Below, in pieces: positions 44,900 to 52,774 of a stretch of DNA of 64,000 nucleotides (position 1 is its first letter; every line of letters starts with the position of its first letter). The notes under the pieces are model-generated. The model saw nothing but the letters and a program-made list of their open reading frames with translations, was not told the DNA's origin and made no database searches. Position numbers and translations under genes: made by a program. Source of the DNA: VRUE01 sp963822295 (GTDB lineage: Bacteria > Actinomycetota > Thermoleophilia > Solirubrobacterales > 70-9); NCBI GenBank assembly GCA_963822295.1, contig CAWGHD010000002.1, positions 2,294,001 to 2,358,000 on the forward strand. Direction: 5' to 3'.

Positions 44900-45531
44900 A
44901 CTCCGGGGTCTGAGAGGTGGTGCGAGGTGGCGGTTGCATGGAGGAGGTCAATTCGATGAGAGAGAGAGGAATGGGGGACTGAAGTATTGGATGGATCTGG
45001 AATCAAGAAGTGGATGGTTCAAAGCTCGGCGGTCGCCGCCAGGTCGGGGATGGGATCGCGGTCGGCCGGGGCCGGATCGGGTCAAGTCCGACCGGCGTTG
45101 GCTACCGATCGCCCTAAGTCGAAAGCGCTGATGCCGGGTGAGTTGAGACCCAAGGCGATTTGCAGGGCGGGTCCTGAGAGCACGATGACTTGTTTCCCGA
45201 CTGGTCAGATCGAGAGGCAGCGCCCAGGTTCGGCGAGTTGCGGCGAACCGGATCGACGGGGATTGGTGCCGGGACGCCCCGAAGGCGATCCCTCAGCATC
45301 GGAGCACTCTGGGGCCCTCTGCCCGGATTCGGAGCAGCCGGCCGGTCATGTCCATCGCCCCCCCAACCCGGTGGCGCTGTTTGCAGCTGCACTCCATTTT
45401 GCCCCGTCGGCGACCCGCGCAAGGTCGCTGCGCTCCCTTCCCCTCGCTGCGCTCGGTGCGCTGCTCGCCTTTCCGGGGCTTGGTCGTTTCGCAAGCAAAC
45501 ACCGCCCCACCGGGCTGACGGAAGGAACGAG
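44900..45531. other. Gene-free leader of the conjugation module
   Basis: About 630 bases without a convincing gene upstream of SSB copy 2. It ends with the 27-base direct repeat at 45,418-45,444 and is the obvious place for the promoter of the conjugation operon. Purine-rich GAGAGAGAGGAATGGGGG lies at 44,959-44,977. An origin of transfer could also lie here, but no relaxase site can be recognised. Confidence 0.4.
45418..45444 (+). repeat. 27-base leader repeat, copy 1
   Basis: CGCAAGGTCGCTGCGCTCCC then TTCCCCT; identical to 46,641-46,667. Each copy lies 70-90 bases before a start codon (SSB copy 2; DUF3072-like gene), and a similar upstream TGC-CTCCAT box extends the match. Confidence 0.65.
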
Positions 45532-45828
45532 ATGAACAAGGTAAAGCTGGTCGGCCGCCTCACCCGGGACGCCGAGCTCAATGAGCGCTCCGAGAAGAAG
45601 GTCTGCGACATGCGGATCGCGGTCAACGGCCCTGGCAACACGCCGCCGCTCTACGTCGACCTCGCCGCCTTCGGCGAGCAGGCGGAGTCGAGCGCGGAGC
45701 TGAAGAAGGGCACCCAAGTCCAGGTCAAGGGCGCGCTGCGCTACTCCGAGTGGACCCCGAAAGGATCCGAGAACGGCCAGAAGCGCTCCAAGCACTCGGT
45801 GATCGTCCGCGAGCTGGTTCCCGCGTAA
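45532..45828 (+). CDS. Single-stranded DNA-binding protein (SSB copy 2)
   Basis: 98 residues, a minimal OB-fold: MNKVKLVGRLTRDAELNERS, KKVCDMRIAVNGPGN, LYVDLAAFGEQAESSAEL, VQVKGALRYSEW. It lacks any C-terminal acidic tail, so it probably does not recruit host partners as normal SSB does. GGAAGGAACGAG precedes ATG 45532. A strong terminator follows, so it may be a separate transcription unit in front of the conjugation operon. Confidence 0.92.
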   Translation: MNKVKLVGRLTRDAELNERSEKKVCDMRIAVNGPGNTPPLYVDLAAFGEQAESSAELKKGTQVQVKGALRYSEWTPKGSENGQKRSKHSVIVRELVPA

Positions 45829-45858
45829 AGCGGCCCAGTGCAGAGATCGAATCACCCC

Positions 45859-45892
45859 AAGCCCGGCGCCGAGAGGCGCCGGGCTTTTTCTT
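45859..45892 (+). terminator. Rho-independent terminator after SSB copy 2
   Basis: AAGCCCGGCGCC, loop GAGA, GGCGCCGGGCTT, followed by TTTCTTT: a 12-bp perfect stem with a T-run, 30 bases after the SSB stop. Confidence 0.88.
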
Positions 45893-45930
45893 TGGTGTCC
45901 CCCGGCCGAGGGCGGCGGCGTCTGCGGGGT

Positions 45931-46590
45931 ATGACCGTCAACAGGCGAAGCGATCTGATCAGCGCCCGCGACCTCGAGGTGTTGGAGTTCGTCGCCCGCT
46001 TCGGCGTCGTTCCCCGCTCAGCCGTCTCGATCTGGGCCGACACCGGGCGGACCGCGACGATCGCTCGCGAGACCCGCCTGCGCAAGGCCGGCTTGGTTCG
46101 CGTCGCCCGCGCCTACGGCGGGCCGCCGCTGGCGCTCGCCACAAAAGCGGGCCTGCTCGCCTGTCGGCGGGGCGAACTGAGCGCGGCACGACTGAGCGCT
46201 GCCGCGATCAGCCACGACACCCTGGTCGCCGAGTTGGCCGCCAGCCTCGAGCGCGAGGGAGAACGGCTGCTCTCCGAGCGCGAGATCATCGCCACCGAGC
46301 GGGCCGAGGGCACCCGCCGCTTCTCCGCCGCCTTGAAGGGCGGGCGTTTCCACCGACCGGACCTGATCCGCTTCGAGGCCGGTGGGGGAGGGGCGGAGGC
46401 GATCGAGGTCGAGCTCTCGACCAAGGGCGCCGCCCGACTCGATCAGCTGCTGCGGGCCTGGCGACGGGCGCTGCTCGAGCGCCGGGTCGCCACGGTCGCC
46501 TATCGCTGTAGCCCGCGGACCCTGCCCTACGTCGAGCGCGCGGTCGAGCGCACCAGGACCGCCGGCTTGATCTCGGTTGAGCTGCTCTAA
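45931..46590 (+). CDS. Replication-relaxation-like protein (winged helix plus nuclease-like fold)
   Basis: 219 residues from ATG 45931. N-terminal winged helix: SARDLEVLEFVARFGVVPRS, TGRTATIARETRLRKAGLVR. The second half has a FHRPDLIRFEAGG ... AIEVELSTKGAARLDQLLRA segment. This D-(x)n-ExE-K-like pattern resembles PD-(D/E)XK nucleases, and the total layout resembles the replication-relaxation family found beside transfer genes of actinobacterial plasmids and ICEs. It might take part in DNA processing at transfer; there is no relaxase motif (HUH or Tyr relaxase) here. Assignment by motif pattern, moderately sure. Confidence 0.62.
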   Translation: MTVNRRSDLISARDLEVLEFVARFGVVPRSAVSIWADTGRTATIARETRLRKAGLVRVARAYGGPPLALATKAGLLACRRGELSAARLSAAAISHDTLVAELAASLEREGERLLSEREIIATERAEGTRRFSAALKGGRFHRPDLIRFEAGGGGAEAIEVELSTKGAARLDQLLRAWRRALLERRVATVAYRCSPRTLPYVERAVERTRTAGLISVELL

Positions 46591-46640
46591 CCCTCTCGGG
46601 CTTCACCACTGCGCTCCATCGTGCCCGCAGCCGCCTCCGG

Positions 46641-46667
46641 CGCAAGGTCGCTGCGCTCCCTTCCCCT
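46641..46667 (+). repeat. 27-base leader repeat, copy 2
   Basis: Identical to 45,418-45,444; lies upstream of the DUF3072-like gene. Confidence 0.65.
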
Positions 46668-46737
46668 GCGGTGCGCCGCCGCCGGCCTGTGCGGGCCTCC
46701 TCGCTTCGTCGGAGAAGCCCGAGAGAAGGGAGCAGCG

Positions 46738-47004
46738 ATGACCGAGATCAAGCCACCCACCGCCAAGCAGTTGCGCTACCTGCGCAACCTCGCCGAGGTT
46801 CGCGGTGAGTCCTTCGCCTACCCGCAGAGCGCCGCCCAGGCCTCGGACGAAATCGAGCGCCTCAAGTCCCGGCGTCGGGACTCCACGGTGGAGCGCCGCT
46901 TCGAGCGGCTCGCGGTCAGCCGCGAGATCGCCGAGATCGGCGACGCCGCCCGGGTTCGGGACTCGGAGATCGACGGCTACGGCTCAAGCGCCCACTGGCG
47001 CTGA
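46738..47004 (+). CDS. DUF3072-like small protein
   Basis: 88 residues from ATG 46738 (GAGAGAAGGGAGC upstream). The N terminus PTAKQLRYLRNLAEVRGESF, then YPQSAAQASDEIERLKSRRR, matches the DUF3072 pattern (T-x-K-Q-x-x-Y-L-R-x-L-A ... A-S-x-x-I-x-x-L). The rest is charged helix. Such proteins are frequent on actinobacterial mobile DNA; function unknown. It precedes the coupling ATPase by about 40 bases. Confidence 0.7.
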   Translation: MTEIKPPTAKQLRYLRNLAEVRGESFAYPQSAAQASDEIERLKSRRRDSTVERRFERLAVSREIAEIGDAARVRDSEIDGYGSSAHWR

Positions 47005-47046
47005 GCCCGCGGGTGGGACGCTCGCCGCCACGGCGGCGTCCCGGCT

Positions 47047-48687
47047 GTGATGAAGCGCCCACAACCGAGCAGCGGACCCAGGCTCGAGAGCGCCGAAGCC
47101 CTCGCCGAGCACGCCGCGCTGGGCTTTGCCCTCTTCGTTCTCGCGCTTGCCGCCGGTGTCTTGGTCGCGATCGAGCTCCGTCGTCGCCGGCTGGCCTGGA
47201 CCTGGGCGCTCTGCGTCCTGTCGCCGTTGCCGATCTGGACAGCCCTCGCCCTGGTCGGCCTGCTCAGCCCCGCCCTCGCGGTGATCTCGCTGGCCGCGCT
47301 GCTCGCCCTGGCGCTCGGCGCGATCGGCTGGGGCCTGCGCGAGCGGCTCGAGGATCTGCGCGCCGGCGGCGACCGCGAGGCCGCCGCCAAGCGCCGACGC
47401 GGGCTGCTCGACGCCGCCCGCCGCCGCCGCGCCGAGCGTCCGGCGAAGCGGACCGCCGCGCTGCGCGCCGGCCTGCCGGTCGGCCGCACCCGGCGCGAGG
47501 AGCTCGCCACGATTGGACGTGGCACCCCGAACTCAGGCGCCCACGTCCTGATCGCCGGGGCCACCGGCGCCGGCAAGACCACCTCGCTCGCCTCGCTGCT
47601 GGTCGAGTACGTGATCCGCTCGGACTTCGCCCGCGCCTGGCTCGATCCCGAGCGCGACTCGGGCCGGCTACTGGACCTGCGCGAGACGATCGCCCGCCGC
47701 GAGGTCGCCTATCTGCGCTTCGACACCGACCGCTCCGGCAGCGTCGGGCGGGCGATCGCGCAGATGGCGCTGCTCGATCTCGGCGCCGCCGCCAGCGCCC
47801 GGATGGGCGAGGGCGTTGGGACCTTCGTCGCGATCGACGAGTTCGGTGCGCTCGAGGCGCCCGCCCTCGACCGGCTCTTCGCCCGCGGTCGCGCGGCCGG
47901 CTTCAGCGTCGCCGTCGGCACCCAGACCCTCGCCGACCTGCGTGCCGCCGGGCCGACGGTGCGCGAGCGGGTCGGCGCGACCGTCTCGGCGATCGTCTGC
48001 CACCGGATCGGCGAGCAGGCCGACGCCGAGTGGGTCGCCGGCCTGATCGGCGCGGTCCCGGCCTGGCAGTCGACGATCCGCACCGACGCCCTGGCGCTGC
48101 CGACCGGCGAGGGCACCCGGACCCGCGGCTACCGCTTCCAGGTCAACCCCTCCGAGCTGCAGCGCCTCGACCCCGGCGAGGCGCTGGTCGCCCGCCTCGA
48201 TCGCGACGGTGAGGCGCGCGCCCTGCGCGCCCGGGTCGTGCCGCCCTGGCGCCGGCTCGCGGCCCTCGGGGCGCCGGGCGAGCCCGAGCCATCCCAGCTT
48301 CCAAACGCCAACCCCGACCGACAACGCCCACAGAAGGAGAGACCGCAGATGAACGTCGTAACCCTGATCGGAAACCTGACCAAGGACCCCGAGCTGCGAG
48401 GAGATGGCGAGAACCCCGTCTGCCAGCTGCGGCTCGCGGTCAACGGCGCCAAGGACGCCCCGCTCTACGTCGACGTCGCCGCCTTCGGCGCCCAGGCCGA
48501 GAGCTGCGCCCGCTACCTGAGCAAGGGCCGGGCGGTCGCCGTCAGCGGCCGGCTCCGCTTCCGCGAGTGGAAGGGACGCGACGGAGCGAAGCGCGGTGAG
48601 CACTCGGTGGCCGCCGATCGCGTCGACTTCCTCGCTCAGGCCCCACCGAGCGCCGATGACGACCAATCGGCGGGGAGCGACGCCTGA
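47047..48687 (+). CDS. VirD4/TraD-type coupling ATPase in frame with an SSB domain
   Basis: 546 residues. Two membrane regions lie at about 25-43 and 52-95. The P-loop ATPase has Walker A GATGAGKTT at 171-179, Walker B FVAIDEFG at 260-267, and the VAVGTQTLADLR sensor-type motif; this is a type IV coupling protein that feeds DNA to the conjugation pore. After a Pro/Gln-rich stretch the frame runs without stop into a full SSB OB-fold (from residue 435). That SSB has its own ribosome binding site (AGAAGGAGAG) and ATG at 48349, and the +1 frame of the linker ends exactly at a TGA overlapping it. So either this is a true fusion, or the ATPase stop was lost through a missing-base error. Start GTG 47047 or ATG 47050. 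Confidence 0.83.
   Translation: MMKRPQPSSGPRLESAEALAEHAALGFALFVLALAAGVLVAIELRRRRLAWTWALCVLSPLPIWTALALVGLLSPALAVISLAALLALALGAIGWGLRERLEDLRAGGDREAAAKRRRGLLDAARRRRAERPAKRTAALRAGLPVGRTRREELATIGRGTPNSGAHVLIAGATGAGKTTSLASLLVEYVIRSDFARAWLDPERDSGRLLDLRETIARREVAYLRFDTDRSGSVGRAIAQMALLDLGAAASARMGEGVGTFVAIDEFGALEAPALDRLFARGRAAGFSVAVGTQTLADLRAAGPTVRERVGATVSAIVCHRIGEQADAEWVAGLIGAVPAWQSTIRTDALALPTGEGTRTRGYRFQVNPSELQRLDPGEALVARLDRDGEARALRARVVPPWRRLAALGAPGEPEPSQLPNANPDRQRPQKERPQMNVVTLIGNLTKDPELRGDGENPVCQLRLAVNGAKDAPLYVDVAAFGAQAESCARYLSKGRAVAVSGRLRFREWKGRDGAKRGEHSVAADRVDFLAQAPPSADDDQSAGSDA
48349..48687 (+). CDS. Single-stranded DNA-binding protein (SSB copy 3, internal start)
   Basis: 112 residues: MNVVTLIGNLTKDPELRGDG, CQLRLAVNGAKDAPLYVDVA, AFGAQAESCARYLSKGRAVA, VSGRLRFREWKG. 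The tail is acidic (PPSADDDQSAGSDA). A well-placed ribosome binding site suggests it is translated by itself whether or not it is also made as part of the coupling-ATPase polypeptide. Confidence 0.82.
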   Translation: MNVVTLIGNLTKDPELRGDGENPVCQLRLAVNGAKDAPLYVDVAAFGAQAESCARYLSKGRAVAVSGRLRFREWKGRDGAKRGEHSVAADRVDFLAQAPPSADDDQSAGSDA

Positions 48688-48756
48688 TCGGGGACATCTC
48701 CGGACCGGTTTGGGCCGCCTGCTGAGCGGTTACTGAGCCGGCAGGAGGACGGAAAA

Positions 48757-48870
48757 ATGACTAGGGCACGAACGCCAAGGTGGACCGAAACCGAACTCGC
48801 CTTCGTCTTGGTTTCGATGCCGTTGCCTTCCCGCCCAATCCGACGCCCGCCGGCTGGCGCGCTCAGATGA
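48757..48870 (+). CDS. Leader ORF coupled to the sigma-like gene
   Basis: 37 codons (MTRARTPRWTETELAFVLVS ...) with a good ribosome binding site (GGAGGACGG) and a stop overlapping the ATG of the sigma-like gene (ATGA). The downstream ATG 48867 has no ribosome binding site of its own, so translation of this leader probably drives it. Could be a regulatory leader or a small protein. Confidence 0.45.
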   Translation: MTRARTPRWTETELAFVLVSMPLPSRPIRRPPAGALR

Positions 48871-50216
48871 CTCAGGCCGGCCTGCAGCTGCGACGCCGCC
48901 GGCCGCCGCCGGGCCCGGCGCAGCAGCTCGAGGAGCTGCGGCCGTTCGGGATCGCCTACTTCCTGCGCTGCTTCGGCGACAGCCTCGGGCACGCCGACGC
49001 CGAGGACGCCGTCGCCAACGTCGTCGTCCGCTTGCACCGCCAGATCGAGGCGGGCCGCCCGCCCGACTGCCTGCGGGCCGCCTTCCTGAAGAGCGTCCGC
49101 AACGCCGGCATCGACCAGCTGCGGGCGAGGAGGCGGCGGCCGACGCTGGCGCTCGAGGCGGCGGCCGAGGTGCCGCTCGCGGCTCCGGGCCCCGAGGAGA
49201 CCGCCGAGCACGACGAGGCGGCCGCCCGGCTGCGCGAGGTGTTGGCCCGGATGCGCGGCAGCTACCGGGAGATGATCGTGCTGCGCTTCGGCGCCGGGAT
49301 GAGCGTGCCCGAGATCGCCGCCCAGCGCCAGATCACCCTGCCGGCGGCGAAGAAGCTGGTGATGCGGGCGACCCAACAGGCGCGCCAGCGGCTCGAAGGG
49401 ATCGAAGCCGAGATCTTCTGCGAGGAGGTCCGCGCCTCGACCAAGCGCATCATCGACAAACAGCTCGCCGGGCTCGCCGACGAGGAGGAGCGCCGCGTTC
49501 TCGACGCCCACCTCGAGCACTGCGGTCCCTGCCGGTCGTTTCTGGCCCGCCTGCACAGCGAACTGCACGAGCTCGGCACCAGCGCCGTGCTCCTCGCCGG
49601 GGCCGAGCAGAGCGGAGCCTTCGTCCAGCTCGGCGAATGGCTGGGCCAGGCGGGCGAGGCCGTTCACGGCGCGGCCGACCGCGCCCGCTACGCCGCCTAC
49701 AAGGCGAGCGGCGCCCTGCAGGCAAATGACGCCGGCAGCGCCGGCGCCCTCGCGGGCTCGGCCCAGAAGGTCGCCGCGGCCTGCGGCGCCGCCACCGCGA
49801 CGACCGCAACCTGCCTGGCGACCGGGCTGATCGGTCCCGGAGTCGGCGTTCCCTTCGCGCCTGAATCTCAGCCAGACCCGCGGCGGGCGCCCGCGCCGAT
49901 CGTCCGCACCGTCGACGAAGAGGCCCCGGTCGCCGAAGAGCTGCCGGCCCCCGCCGAACCGAGCGCGCCGGCCGAAGCCAAGCCCCCGGCTACCGAGCAG
50001 GTCGAAATGCCGGCGGACCCCCCGCCAGAGCCGCCCGCCACTGCCTCCCAGGAAGCCTCCGAAGAATTCGGCTTCGAGAGCGCCGCTCCCGAAGTCGCGC
50101 CTCAACCGCCGCCCGCTGCCCAGGCCCCGGTCCCCGCACCGAGTACCGCTGAGAGCAGCGGCGGCTCAGCGGGTGGCGGCTCCGGTGGCGGCGAGTCCTT
50201 CGGCTTCGGCGGCTGA
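48867..50216 (+). CDS. ECF-type sigma factor fused to a zinc-finger anti-sigma-like domain
   Basis: 449 residues. Sigma region 2 (GIAYFLRCFGDSLGHADAED, AVANVVVRLHRQI) and region 4 (YREMIVLRFGAGMSVPEIAA, TLPAAKKLVMRATQQARQRL) come first. A zinc-finger anti-sigma-type motif follows at about 205-220 (RVLDAHLEHCGPCRSFLARL: H-x3-C-x2-C), then a weakly hydrophobic Ala/Thr segment (AAACGAATATTATCLATGLI), then a long Pro/Ala/Glu-rich tail ending GGGESFGFGG. The in-frame region upstream to 48780 is also open. Both activator and inhibitor modules are in one chain, inside the conjugation operon, so it may control transfer genes in response to a signal at the envelope. Confidence 0.78.
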   Translation: MTQAGLQLRRRRPPPGPAQQLEELRPFGIAYFLRCFGDSLGHADAEDAVANVVVRLHRQIEAGRPPDCLRAAFLKSVRNAGIDQLRARRRRPTLALEAAAEVPLAAPGPEETAEHDEAAARLREVLARMRGSYREMIVLRFGAGMSVPEIAAQRQITLPAAKKLVMRATQQARQRLEGIEAEIFCEEVRASTKRIIDKQLAGLADEEERRVLDAHLEHCGPCRSFLARLHSELHELGTSAVLLAGAEQSGAFVQLGEWLGQAGEAVHGAADRARYAAYKASGALQANDAGSAGALAGSAQKVAAACGAATATTATCLATGLIGPGVGVPFAPESQPDPRRAPAPIVRTVDEEAPVAEELPAPAEPSAPAEAKPPATEQVEMPADPPPEPPATASQEASEEFGFESAAPEVAPQPPPAAQAPVPAPSTAESSGGSAGGGSGGGESFGFGG

Positions 50217-50300
50217 GCGCCAGCCTCCGCGGGTCCCCAGCCCTCACCGTCTCTCGCCGCTTCGGCCCGATTGAGGACCGACCCGCGCCCCCTCGTCGTC

Positions 50301-50900
50301 ATGGAGTCGAAGCGGACGATGAGAGGAAGAAACAAACACGACGTCTTCGTCATCGGTGAGGAGACCCTCGCCGAGACCGAGACGCTGCGCGCCAGGGACG
50401 GCGTCGCACCCGAAGATGCTCAGGAGCCCGAGAGCCTCCCACTCCCAGGCCTCGAGCGTCGAGGCCCCCAGAGGCCAGGTGCTCGTCGCCCCGGGCGGTG
50501 GCTGGCGGCGATCGGAGTCCTCGCCGTCCCGGCCGCCGCGCTCGCCCTGCTGGAGCTCTCCTCCGCCGGCAGGGCAAGCCGCCCGCAGCGCCTCGAGGCG
50601 TCGGCGCCGCAGGCCCCGGTCCAGCGACCGGCGCCGCGTGCCGCGGTCCCGCCTGCCCCGGCGGCACCGCCTTCCTCTCGCCCCCGCGACCAGCGGCCGG
50701 GAGGCTATCGCCCGGCGGCGTCTGCCGCGCGGCGCGGCGAGTCCGAGCGCGAACCCACCGACACAGAGGCGCCCGTCGGACCGCCGCCCGTCTCGGCTCC
50801 GCCGAGCGATCCCGCCCCGGCCCCAGCGCCCCCGAGCCCCTCGCCGCCGAGCGGCGGCGAGGGTTCGGGCGGCGTCGAGCAATTCGGGTTTGAGCGCTGA
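50301..50900 (+). CDS. Single-pass membrane protein with Pro-rich outer part and FGFE-type C terminus
   Basis: 199 residues. The cytoplasmic N terminus is charged (ESKRTMRGRNKHDVFVIGEE); one membrane helix lies at about 69-92 (WLAAIGVLAVPAAALALLEL); the remaining 100 residues are Pro/Ala/Arg-rich and end GGVEQFGFER. The same C-terminal ending (FGF near the end, after Gly/Ser/Pro) is present in the preceding sigma-like protein. It overlaps the next gene (TGATG). No family is recognised; a scaffold or sensor linked to the sigma-like protein is plausible. Confidence 0.68.
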   Translation: MESKRTMRGRNKHDVFVIGEETLAETETLRARDGVAPEDAQEPESLPLPGLERRGPQRPGARRPGRWLAAIGVLAVPAAALALLELSSAGRASRPQRLEASAPQAPVQRPAPRAAVPPAPAAPPSSRPRDQRPGGYRPAASAARRGESEREPTDTEAPVGPPPVSAPPSDPAPAPAPPSPSPPSGGEGSGGVEQFGFER

Positions 50901-51760
50901 TGGCGAGCCCCGCCCTCGCGACCCGGGTCGAATCCGGCTGGCGATCGGTCCGTCGCGCCCGCCACGCGGCGGCCCTGCCGCGCTACCTGGCGATCCTCGC
51001 CCTCGCCCTGCTGATCGCCAGTGGCATCCGCGCCACCTTCTTCGCTCCTCAGGCAGACCCGCCGATCCAGCGCCCGCGGGCCGAGGCCGATGCCCCGAGC
51101 CGCGCCTTCGCCCTCCAGTTCGCCCGCGCCTATCTCACCTACGACGCCTCGCGCCCCGGCCGCCGCAACCGGGCGCTGGCCCCATTTGTGCTCGGCTCCC
51201 TCGGCCCCGGCGCCGGCTTCGAAGCAGCCGCCGGAGAGCAGCGGGTTCGCTGGCTCGAGGTCGCCTCCGACCAGCCCGCCCTCGCCGGCGGGCGGCTGCT
51301 GACGATCGCCGCCTCGGTCTCAGGCCAGGCCGCGCCGCTCTACCTCGCTGTCAGTGTCCGCCACGCACCCGGCCAGCCGCTCGAGCTCGGCGGCTATCCG
51401 GCCCTGGTCGGGGCTCCCGCGATCGCCGCGCCGACCCCGATCGTGCGCGAGTCGGTCGGGGACCCCGCCCTGATCGAGGTGGTCGAACGGGTCCTGCGCA
51501 ACTACCTCTCCGGGGCGGCGCGCGACCTGCGCGCCGACCTCAGCCCCGACGCCGAGGTGACCCTGCCGACCGCCCGCCTCCGCCTCGGCGAACTCGAGCA
51601 ACTCGCCTGGCTCGGCGGGCCGGGATCGGGCGCGGTCCTCGCGACGCTGAGCGCGACCGACGCCCGTGGCGCCACCTACACGCTCGCCTACGAGCTCGGC
51701 GTCAGCCACCGCGAGCGCCCCTACGTCGACTTCATCGAGGTCGTCCCGACCGCGAGCTGA
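50900..51760 (+). CDS. TcpC/VirB8-like conjugation protein
   Basis: 286 residues. One N-terminal membrane helix (LPRYLAILALALLIASGIRA at about 27-46) precedes two copies of the NTF2-like fold typical of TcpC/VirB8: FALQFARAYLTYD ... RNRALAPFV in the first, and LIEVVERVLRNYLSGAARDL ... GAVLATLSATDARGATYTLA in the second. TcpC is a core scaffold of Gram-positive type IV secretion channels. Position next to TcpE- and VirB4-like genes supports the assignment. Confidence 0.78.
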   Translation: MASPALATRVESGWRSVRRARHAAALPRYLAILALALLIASGIRATFFAPQADPPIQRPRAEADAPSRAFALQFARAYLTYDASRPGRRNRALAPFVLGSLGPGAGFEAAAGEQRVRWLEVASDQPALAGGRLLTIAASVSGQAAPLYLAVSVRHAPGQPLELGGYPALVGAPAIAAPTPIVRESVGDPALIEVVERVLRNYLSGAARDLRADLSPDAEVTLPTARLRLGELEQLAWLGGPGSGAVLATLSATDARGATYTLAYELGVSHRERPYVDFIEVVPTAS

Positions 51761-51784
51761 CCACGACACGAAATGGAGAGCCAG

Positions 51785-52147
51785 ATGAAACGCCGCATCG
51801 CAACCTGCCTATCGCTCAGCGCCCTGCTGCTCGGGGCGAGCTTCCTCGCCCCGCTCGAGGCCCTGCCGATCGCCGCCGCCGAGGCCGAGGTGACCAAGTC
51901 GCTCTCCGGCGGCTCGGGCGGCGGCAACGTCAGCGGCACCGGCAACCGGCTCGGCAACCTGCTCAGCCAGATCGCGGTCCCGGTTCTGATCGCGCTCGCC
52001 GGATGCCTGCTGGTCGGCAGCCTGCTCTCGCGCAACCTCGGCGCCAGCCTCGGGATCGTCGTGATCACCCTGATCGGCCTGATCTTCCTGCTCAGCCCGG
52101 AGTCGATCGAGGCGCTCGCCAAGGGCATCGCCAACACGGTCTTCTAG
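51785..52147 (+). CDS. VirB2/TrbC-like small membrane protein (candidate pilin)
   Basis: 120 residues from ATG 51785. A signal peptide (TCLSLSALLLGASFLAPLEA) is followed by a short Gly/Ser linker, then two membrane helices (IAVPVLIALAGCLLVGSLLS and ASLGIVVITLIGLIFLLS) separated by a short loop. This is the shape of TrbC/VirB2 pilins and of small TcpD-type channel proteins. It sits between TcpC- and TcpE-like genes. Confidence 0.65.
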   Translation: MKRRIATCLSLSALLLGASFLAPLEALPIAAAEAEVTKSLSGGSGGGNVSGTGNRLGNLLSQIAVPVLIALAGCLLVGSLLSRNLGASLGIVVITLIGLIFLLSPESIEALAKGIANTVF

Positions 52148-52150
52148 GCG

Positions 52151-52774
52151 ATGGCCGAGGCCAAGCCCCGCAAGGTTCTGCGCTCCTACCGGCTCGTCTT
52201 CCGCCGCCGCTGGCGCATCTTCCGGATCCAGGGCTGGCGGATCCCGCTGCCCGGCGGCCTCGAGCTGCGTCTGCTCGGCTACTGGCTCGCCTGCCTCGCG
52301 GCGGCCTTTCTCGCCGGCCGCCTGCCGCTGCTCGGCGCCCTGATCTCAAGCGCGCCGGACTCGGTGCGGCTGCTCGCCCTGCCGCTGGCCGCCGCCTGGG
52401 GGCTCTCGCGCTCCGAGCTCGACGGCCGCCCACCGCATCGCGCCCTGCTCGGCCTGCTCGCCTGGCGGCTGCGGCCCCGCCAGCTCGCCGCCGGGCGCCG
52501 CTGCCCGCCGCCCGGCACCGAGTTCGCGCCAATCGGCGAGCTCTCGCTCGGCCCCGATCTGCGCTCCGCCCGCTACCCCCGCGGTCGCGTCGAAGGCCCG
52601 GCCCGGCTCCTGCTCCGCTACCCGGTCGCGGTCGAGTCGGCCTCGCCTCGCCTCCGCCGCCGGCCGCCGCGCACCTGGCGCCTGCGCCCGCTCGATCGCC
52701 CGGCGCTGCAGAGCGGCAAGACGCTCGAGGTCCCGGCCGGCGCCAGCGTCCTCTTCGAAGGCGCCCGGCGGTGA
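52151..52774 (+). CDS. TcpE-like conjugation membrane protein
   Basis: 207 residues. N terminus RSYRLVFRRRWRIFRIQGWR, then IPLPGG, matches the TcpE/PrgI pattern; two hydrophobic segments follow (LGYWLACLAAAFLAGRLPLL, LLALPLAAAWGLSRSE). The C-terminal 100 residues are basic and cytoplasmic. Its TGA overlaps the GTG start of the VirB4-like gene. TcpE-type proteins partner the VirB4 ATPase in Gram-positive conjugation channels. Confidence 0.72.
   Translation: MAEAKPRKVLRSYRLVFRRRWRIFRIQGWRIPLPGGLELRLLGYWLACLAAAFLAGRLPLLGALISSAPDSVRLLALPLAAAWGLSRSELDGRPPHRALLGLLAWRLRPRQLAAGRRCPPPGTEFAPIGELSLGPDLRSARYPRGRVEGPARLLLRYPVAVESASPRLRRRPPRTWRLRPLDRPALQSGKTLEVPAGASVLFEGARR

Noticed and set aside
45931..46590. 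Relaxase
   Set aside because: No HUH or three-His motif and no relaxase Tyr box; better described as winged helix plus nuclease-like.
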